Assembly (NCBI RefSeq): GCF_003589595.1
Contig: NW_020653333.1
Coordinates: 1,522,611 to 1,586,610 of the forward strand
Direction: 5' to 3'
Origin: Hyposmocoma kahamanoa
Taxonomy: Eukaryota; Arthropoda; Insecta; Lepidoptera; Cosmopterigidae
Length of the DNA stretch: 64,000 nucleotides
The notes below the pieces were generated by a model, which did no database searches, was not told where the DNA came from, and was given only the letters and a program-made list of their open reading frames with translations. Both the position numbers and the translations under genes were made by a program. Shown piece after piece: positions 35,001 through 44,000 of the stretch; position 1 is the stretch's first letter, and every line of letters begins with the position of its first letter.

Positions 35001-38000
35001 TGAGATTGTTATTGTTTTACAAATAACTGTGGCCTGGTACTAACTGTACATATTGTAAACATATTATAATATATAATGATTTATATTGTGATCGTGTTTA
35101 CCATCGTATCGGTGTACTCGATGAGTTTGTCTTCGGACACGTCGTTGATCTTCTTAGCTTCCTTGAGCAGGTCGCGGAGGAAGTTCTGAATACAAAAATG
35201 ACGTCATGTTATAATAGAGGTTTTTTATAGATTTTAAGTTAAATTAAATAGGTACTGTTTTCATCAAACACAATGCACGAGGACGGTTTGATAAGTCCGT
35301 TACTTTAAGAAGAAAAAAAAAATTTTTTAAAACGGTTCTTTTTGACGTAATCTCCTTTTAACTCTATACACCTTGACCAGCTATATTCAAACTTCTTCAA
35401 CCCATCAAAAAAATATTTTTAGTCAAACTGTGAAAAATAGGCCTCTGTTTCAGATAACACTTTGACGCAAATCGGCTAATTTGATAAATACTAGAATGGG
35501 TGTGTAGTAAGAGCTCGACAAGTTTTGATATTTTGATTGCAGATGAGAAACGGAATACTCGAAATTCCGTCGGCGACGTGTGGCGCAATCTGGTGTCAGT
35601 AAGGAGTACTAAATAAAGGAATAAAAATTCCGAAAAAGTTTTTATTTAATCTTAAAGTTGTTATTTTTTTATATTTTTTAATATCTAGTGACGAGACGAA
35701 CATGTTGTGCGCCTGATGGTAAGCTACACGCCTGTACATAACAGTTGCAGTGCCACGCAGAGCTTTAAATCGCAAAGATCTGATGGGCACTGCTAGTGCG
35801 CCCGTCGTCCAGAGACATAAGTTGACAAGTTCGATGCGCCTGTAATTTCACCAGCACCTTTACCCTTCAAAACCGGAACACAGTAATGCTGACATTACTG
35901 CTTGGCGGCAGAAATAGGTAAGGTGGCAGTACTACCCTGGACGAACTCTTTCACAAGAAGCTCTATTGCTACTAAATTACGTACGTCTATCGAAAATAAT
36001 GTAATATAATATATAACTCTGATTTCTATTTCTAATATGTTGATGAAAAGGATTAAGTCTCAGCATAGTGCTGTTTTTCAATCTCCGCCTATGTTCTCTG
36101 CCGGACATTGTTGGAACATAATTGTAACAATCATCGTTAATCTAACTTAAATCTATTAATTTACTGGTTACGAGTGATAATGTAATAAGTATATAGTTAC
36201 ACCCGTTACACCATACAAACACAATAAGCAACACAAATCTACTCAGGACGACAATGGGTAATAAGCACTGAAAACAGTGCTGGGAACGCATTGCGTTTTA
36301 CAGCAATTACTTAGTTTGTGACTTTTGTTACTGCGGCTGGCATCACACAAAGTATCTCTATATTTAGTGTTCTTTTTACAGTTTGTGTGAATAGTTCGTG
36401 TTTTAATTTAATTTAATTTTTGTAAACATTATTATGTTGTTTGGGTTTTTGTTTCGTAATTATTTATTTATGCTTTACGTTGAATATTTTAATTATGTTT
36501 TTCATTCTTATGTTTTGTTTCGTTTTCTTTTTTCGTTTGTGGTGTCATTGTGGTAAGAAAGTAAATAACGACAAGAACAATAACGCACACACAAATGTAC
36601 TTTCTTTCTTTCTTTTTCTTTTTAAATACTTATCAAGTATACGAAACAACTCTGGATTACTGTTGCACAACCGATTTGTCTTAATTGTCATACAACAGTT
36701 TTTCTTACATAACCTACAAATTTTAAATGTGTTTTATAAAACACATTTAAAATTTTCGGAATCTTAATTTTAAATCCTCCTTCCAATCTTTACACTTAGA
36801 TACTTGTTCGATTGCGATTGAATTTTTCGATTTACTCGTAATTGATTACAAAAACTTTAATTGAATGAACCGAATGTTTTTTCCGTGCAGCACTGTAACC
36901 ATAGACTATTCATACATCTAAAATTAAAATGTAACCTCACTTTTTAATTACCATTTTTTAAATACGATTTTACGATGTTATTCAAATGAATAATGTTAGA
37001 AAAAGTGATGAGACATCAAGTCAAAATCTTTGAAATATACGTGAAAGTGTTACTTATTCGATTTATTGAATAACTGATTTAGAATTGAACTATTCTGCCA
37101 AATTATTACTGTGACAACCGCGCTCCGATTGGCCAGCCCGAATTCGAAACAATTGAGGGGTGTCGTCAATGGGTGTTTCACTTCAAATCGACCAGTTAAC
37201 TTGAGCTTTGCTATAATGGACGAAAATTGCAAAATCACATATTTAATATTTAATTACCGATGAAATTTGATACCGTTTGTTTTGTAATTAGATGTTTTGC
37301 GGTTTTTCTTCACAACACTGAATAGAACAGCATGCCGTTGTTACAAATATTTTCTTTATTACAATAAATACAGAATATTTTTGGAATATACGGAGACGTA
37401 CACACAGGTCAGTTGTTGGCGCTGTACTATTTCAGCTGTCTAATTTGTAATTTCAGTGCAAACGAGAGATGATATTTATAAGTGATGTAGCACTGATGAG
37501 TTACCAGGAATACGGCCATACGGCCCTTATTTCGTGTCTATTTCTGGTTATAACCAGAAAGCATATATACCAGTATAAATACTCGATGTTTCGTCCTCTT
37601 GGTTTCGTCTATTAGGCGGTAATTTCAGTTAGGTAGTTGCCAGTGGACCTTGCGAATGTTTATGTGCTTGTTGCAAATATTTGTTTTTGGCTTTTAAAGA
37701 CTTTTTTGGCGTAATCTGTGGGAAATCTATGAAAACTTTTTATACGTTTCAATAGAAAAGCTCATTGACTTACAATTATATGGACGTCGGGTCCGCGCTA
37801 AAAAGTGTCCGCACTTGTAAGGCGCTAAAATCGTATACAGAGCGCCAAACCCCGCTTTATCTATTCTTATTATATTATTTATATATTCTTCATTTGTTCT
37901 ACTGACAGCGCGATAGTGCGATGACATTATAATTTAAATTTCGAATAGTAGTTTTTGTATTAGACCCGTCGTCCATTTATTTGTAAGTCAATGGAAAAGC

Positions 38001-41000
38001 TATAAAATTCCTCATATACATTTGTTTCTTGGTAATATTTTTATGACATGATGAACTTAGAATAATAACGCATAGAAACCTAGTCCGCACACACTAAGTG
38101 AGGCAAAATGAAGCGCTCCCAATGGGCCTACATGAGCGGGCGGGCCGTCAGTGCTCAAGGTTAACTTGCACCGCGAACAGCTCAAGAATTTTAGCTAAAA
38201 ATGACGAAATGTGCGGTAAATGAGTGTAAAAATACGTCAGCCAAACGTAAAATAGATACTAACATCACATTCCACAAGGAAGTAACGCGTTTCAACTTGT
38301 ATTTTTATATAAATATTCACTAAAACCGAAAATTAACCTACTACTAAAACTAGCTTACATGAATTTGATTTTTGCCTCACTTGTGGCAGTTCGTTTGATA
38401 TGAAATTGATATGAAACTATCATTCTATGCGTTATTATTCTAAGATGATGAAAGCATTTATGACATATGATCTTATGTGGCTTTATGTGTGGTTTCTTGT
38501 AACCGATGATGTGAAGGGCTAAACCAAATGTACATGTAAACCAATGTAGCTTGTGATGTGTCGATATATATATTTACATTTTGTTACGTATTAATTCATT
38601 GAATTGTTTATTTAATTATAATTAAATTTTCTAATATTTAAATTAGATTTATTATGTAACCTACTTACGTAAAAATTTATTAAATAAGGTATTTGTACAC
38701 ATTTTTTAAATAAAATTGTTATCTGTTGAAATAGTGCTTGTGACAGCGTAATCTAGTTATATATCTGCTTTGTTCCGTGCCATGCGTATTCTTCTTTTAC
38801 CAGATCCACTGAAAAACAGTATCGTGACACCTTCAGTGAGAGGACAATAGGCTGAGTAGATGACGGATTCTGTAACGGCACAGCGTACACGTGGCCCGTT
38901 TTGTTAATTATTATTCGCTATGATTACGAATACATAGATCAAACACATAGAAAATTTTTTTTTTCGTCGACCCGGTGGCGCTTGAACCCACGTCCATACT
39001 GCACCGTAGCGTCGCTCTAACCATCTGATTCACAGGTCCAGTTACCGAGTCGACGAAATTCTCTCATGTCTTTTTGTTATGGCTCAACTCACACTGGCGC
39101 AGAGTCGAAGCGTCGCGACGCGTCATGTTTTTCGCCTATAGCATATTCATCTCTATTTTTCCAGTATTAAGGTATAAATTTCTGTTTTGCAAATATGGAA
39201 TCTTCAGTCACTTGGGCGTCGTGAGGCGTCATACGTCGACCACACTGTGATCTCGGCGGCGTTTTTTTTAGTTGAAAAACAGGACGCGACAGTGTGAATT
39301 GAGCCTATAGATCTTTATACTGATTTTTCGGCTTTCGTCGCCGCTAGTAACATCTAGTGAGAGGTTTCGAATAACCTTCTCACAACAAAAAATCTTAATA
39401 AATATTATTTGTTATGTTAAGAATTTATTTAACATTTCTTCTATTATTTTTGAATTATTATAATTATTATTATTTTTCTTTCACTCTCATAAATTGTTAA
39501 ATAGTTTGTAATGAGGCATGTGACTTACCTTCAATTCGTCAGCCTCGATGTACCCGCTTCCATCTGTGTCGTATTCACGCCAGATCTGTGCAAACCATTA
39601 TATGATCAGTTTTAATACCGATAAGATACAATTTTTTAATGTCACTTATGAAATCAATCCGATTGAAGGCTTTACGAGGCACAAACTTTTTCCAGGCGGA
39701 AAAAAATCTTTTATTTTCAGACTACACAGCAAGGTGTACAGTTTGTTTGTAGTAATAATAATAATATTAACAGTTAGTATAGACCATAGGTTTCCAAATT
39801 TTTGGCCCACCATCTCAAAAAACAACTGAAAACACAAATTTTTTATATTAACACAAAAAGTTTTTTTATACTATATATTTATTTATTTAGGGGCTTTGAT
39901 CGTTATTGAACTTGTCAGCCCCATTAGAAAAATAATGCCTCAAGAAGTAATGCCTAAATAAAATCGAGACAGATAAAAAAAAATTATTATAAAAAAAAAA
40001 AAAAAAATCTAAATAAGTACTACCTAACCAAACATGTATACAATCCACTGCACTAGATGTTGGCTCTGATAAAATAGATTGAAACCACCCAATATTAAAT
40101 GTACGGAAACCAGTCCGTGCAAATAACCGCGCCCTGATAAGTTCCGTCCGAACACACTCCATGAGCAAGTGATGTCCTTAGGAATCCCACATACTTCGCA
40201 ATTCAATGAGTTCACCCTTCGCGTCAAATACAAAACATTTGTTTAATTGAATGTGTCCGGATCGAAACCTTTGCACGTTGACAATTTGACCTCTGCTTAA
40301 CTTGACATGGTCTAACCAAGGGACACAAGGAGGCTCATTTACAAGGAAAAAGAAGATGTATGTATGTAGTGCAGTTTATATAGATAATACAGGTTTTTAT
40401 TTCAAATGCGGTAGCACTCCCTGCACTGCATCAACTCTCCCCAGCGTCCATTTTGGGGCACTAAACATTCGGACAGACGGATTCGAAACGACGTCTTCTA
40501 GCATACCGTGTCAGACGCTATACCAACTGATAAAACTTTCATAGATTTCTCTACGACTAAAAAGTCGTTATACAAAGACACGACAACAAGCACATAGAAA
40601 AATTCGTGAGGTCCGCTTGTTCGTTCTGTGGCTTAGTTGGTATAGCGTCTGGCACGGTATGCTAGAAGACGTTGATTCGAATCCGACCGGATCGAAGGAT
40701 TTTTTTCTGAGTGTTCGATCTTTGTATTAATAATTATAACAAACTAGTGGAGTAATTTAAAAAAAAAATTGAATATCAATTCAATAACAATTTAAAGTAA
40801 CAATACTTATTAATAAAACAGAATTAAAATTACACACATTATAATTGTAATGATCCTAATGGACTTTAATGAATAGCCGTTTGATCATAATTTATATTTT
40901 AGCATCATAGAAACGTACGATAGAAGTGATAAATCTCATCAAGATATGTCACGACATAAGCGTCTGAAAACTGGAACACGAAATGAAAAATGACTGAAGA

Positions 41001-44000
41001 CGAAAAACGACTTCGATTACTAACTACAATATATTTGTTGTTTGGTAAGTCCGTCACTTTGAAAATAAAAAAAATTAAATGATGGTTTATTTTTCTACGT
41101 ATCTGCTTCGAGCAGCATTTCCTGACACGTATAAGTAGGGAATAGGCAGGTAAAAAAAAAAAGTATAAGCGCGCGTTTAGTGTACACTATAGAAGATAGG
41201 TCTAATAATACGTCTGTAGTGATTCCAAAACTGAATCGACTAAAACTTGGTAACGATGGGGCACTAAAGGTATGGTCCCATACAAAAAAGACACATTTTA
41301 TTTTTTTCCTACTAAACTATTAGATTTATGGCAAAATGTGATACGACAATATTTAATTAGGACAACAGGATATCTCGATTGGAATTTTTTTTAGAGAGGT
41401 ATCGCGAAAAAATCCAATCTCCGCAATATCGCTGATCCGACCCACTGTGTCGCAAAGTTAAGATAAATATAGTGTACCTGCCTGTCCCAAATTACGCAAA
41501 TTTTTAGTGTACTTAAGTGATTTCTCGAACCCCGAACAAGTCCACGACCTAAAAAATATTGTCGTAAGGCAGTCTCCATTTTCTGTCTATGTTCCTCGAA
41601 GTTTAGGTAAAAAAACTATACCTACTCCGATCCCTGCTCATTAATGATTTGCATTTTTAAGGCAACAAACAAAATTGTAATGTTTTTAATATGTTATGTA
41701 AACAGTAACCGCGACACGTAACGTATTTATTATTTATAAGACAATAAGTTAAAGTATAAAGGTAAAGGGCAATAAATGCTTAAATACTAGAAATTGAAAC
41801 TAGGATTAAATTAAATGTTTAAAATTGGGTCCCCGAAGCTCTACTGCTACGAAAAACTATCAATTAAAAATCATCACGTTCGTAAAAAAATTACATCACT
41901 AATTAAGTTATGTAATTTTTTTGAAAGTAATCTTTTTACCAGGATAATTGGTTGCAATATGGTGTCTCATAAATAATTTGATTGATAATGAGAAAAAATT
42001 ATGCCACCAAAGTAATAAAAAATGGCGACCTAAAAAATTACTCTTAAATATTCATGGGATATGCTCACGTAGTATTGATTTATCTAAATTTACGGCGCAC
42101 GAACGTGATCGAATGTTTTCACAGCCTTTAAATTTGTTTGTCACAAAAGGCCGAGGACGCTAACGATTTTCATGAGAGAGAATTCATTGTTCAATGCTGG
42201 CATTCCCAAAATGGTTTTGTGGAGGATCACTTTTAAAATCAGCTTAATATAACTATTTCTTTTGTGAAAATACTCCATTAGTTTGTTATTATTATTGATA
42301 CAAAGATGGAGTAACACAAACAAAAATTCCTTACATCTCAATGGACTCGAAACAGCGTGTATTGCCGCACCGCTCTTACCAACTGAGCTCTTGCGAATTT
42401 CTAAGTGCTTGTTGCAGATATTTGTACAGGGTTTAAACGGCTTTTTTTGCCTGTGAGAAACTTATAAAAGTCTATATTTTGTGTTTTATTGTTCTCTACC
42501 TATTAGAGATGTGCGTCGATCGCCGTTGGCGGTGACGGCGAAATCGGAGTGACGTATATTTTCCAGGTGTCATAAAAAAAATAAAAAATTCTTTAAATCA
42601 ACATTCATATTCATTTTACTCTCGTTACTAAAAATTATCAACATAAGGAATTATTATTGATACAAAAATTTAACAACATAAAGAAAAATTCCTTCGATCG
42701 GGTTCGAGACGCTGCACAGTGTATTCAGTAGCACTCATTTGAAATTGTACTTACCAAATAAAAAATTAATTAAAACTAAGGTTCTTTCTGCAAACTGTGA
42801 AATTTTATTGACATTGACATAAAACCGAACAATGTAGTAGATTTAGCGATGATTTCATCGCTCTACATTAGAACGATGAAATAAGTCTATAAGAGCGATT
42901 TAGCTCTAAAGTAGAGCAGAAGAGCTTCTTGTGAAAGAGTTTGTTCAGGGAAGTACAGCCACCATATCTATTTCTGCTACCAAGCAGTAATGTGACATGT
43001 AACAATCGGGATCAAAAACATTTTTTTGCCGCCATTTTGTCGTGTCATAGATGTCAATAAAGTTTCGTTTCTCGAACTCGAATATTTTCTTGTCTCCGTA
43101 GTGAGTTTGTTAAATTATCGTCGTCGTTTTTTATTGTTAATAATTTGTAATAGACAATTGCAATTGTAAAAAATGATTGCGAACGATTGAATGAAATGAA
43201 AATGATATTTTTCCAAATACGTCAAAAATAATTGGTTTATCACATATGTGATAAACCTATTATTTTTGACGTATTTGCGTACGTATCTGCATTCACACTT
43301 TGACAATGACATTTATTTGTTTACATTTTGGATATCTAATTATGATTCATACTATAGTTGTAGTTTCTACGACTACCAGGTTGTCTGCGACTACCTGACC
43401 TTCATCGCCTAACCCATGTCATTGTACTATAGAAGTGATCAAATATGTTTGTTTTCCTAATTGGGGTGCTAGTTTGTCATTGAATGGATACGTCAGTTTG
43501 AAGTAAATACATACAATTTTTTTAAGACCTATATCTTCTAAAAAAATATATAACTTAAGCTAATATCCATGTTACTTACTTTCATGAATTCCACGCTGGA
43601 CTCCAGAGGATTGTCGAATCGGAACAGCAGCAGGAAATTCTCCTCCATCGGTAGCAGCTGAGCCAGCTACGAAATAAAATATTTCTAACATGAGATTTAC
43701 GCCACGTGTTCAGAAAGTAATGTTCACGACTACATAAATATTTCCCAATGTTGGGCGCAGGCATCTAGTAGTATAGTTAAGGCCAAAGTTCACAACGCCG
43801 ACTTGGAAATTGTTACTTGTGAATTCGTGGTATTAACAAAGTTGTACTGTGTTTTAGATACAAGAATGAGCGTGTATGTTTCGATGTAATAAACTGTTAC
43901 AATGTTTTGTCCAAACATGTGCCAATATATAATAAATATCAGATAACATCATATACGTTGCTCTGATACCAAAGTAAGTAACATATAGCACTTTTGTTAA

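Larger units (their letters stand above)
38453..39528. other. Intron segment with a tRNA-like SINE head and a MITE
   Basis: 38453-38950 shows nothing recognised. 38960-39060 is a tRNA-like head and 39081-39305 a MITE, both listed separately. Confidence 0.4.

Noticed and set aside
36441..36767. 108-codon frame rich in Phe/Leu/Ile, resembling a membrane protein
   Set aside because: The frame is T-rich low-complexity intron sequence; hydrophobicity follows from TTT/ATT codons, with no motif and no splice support.
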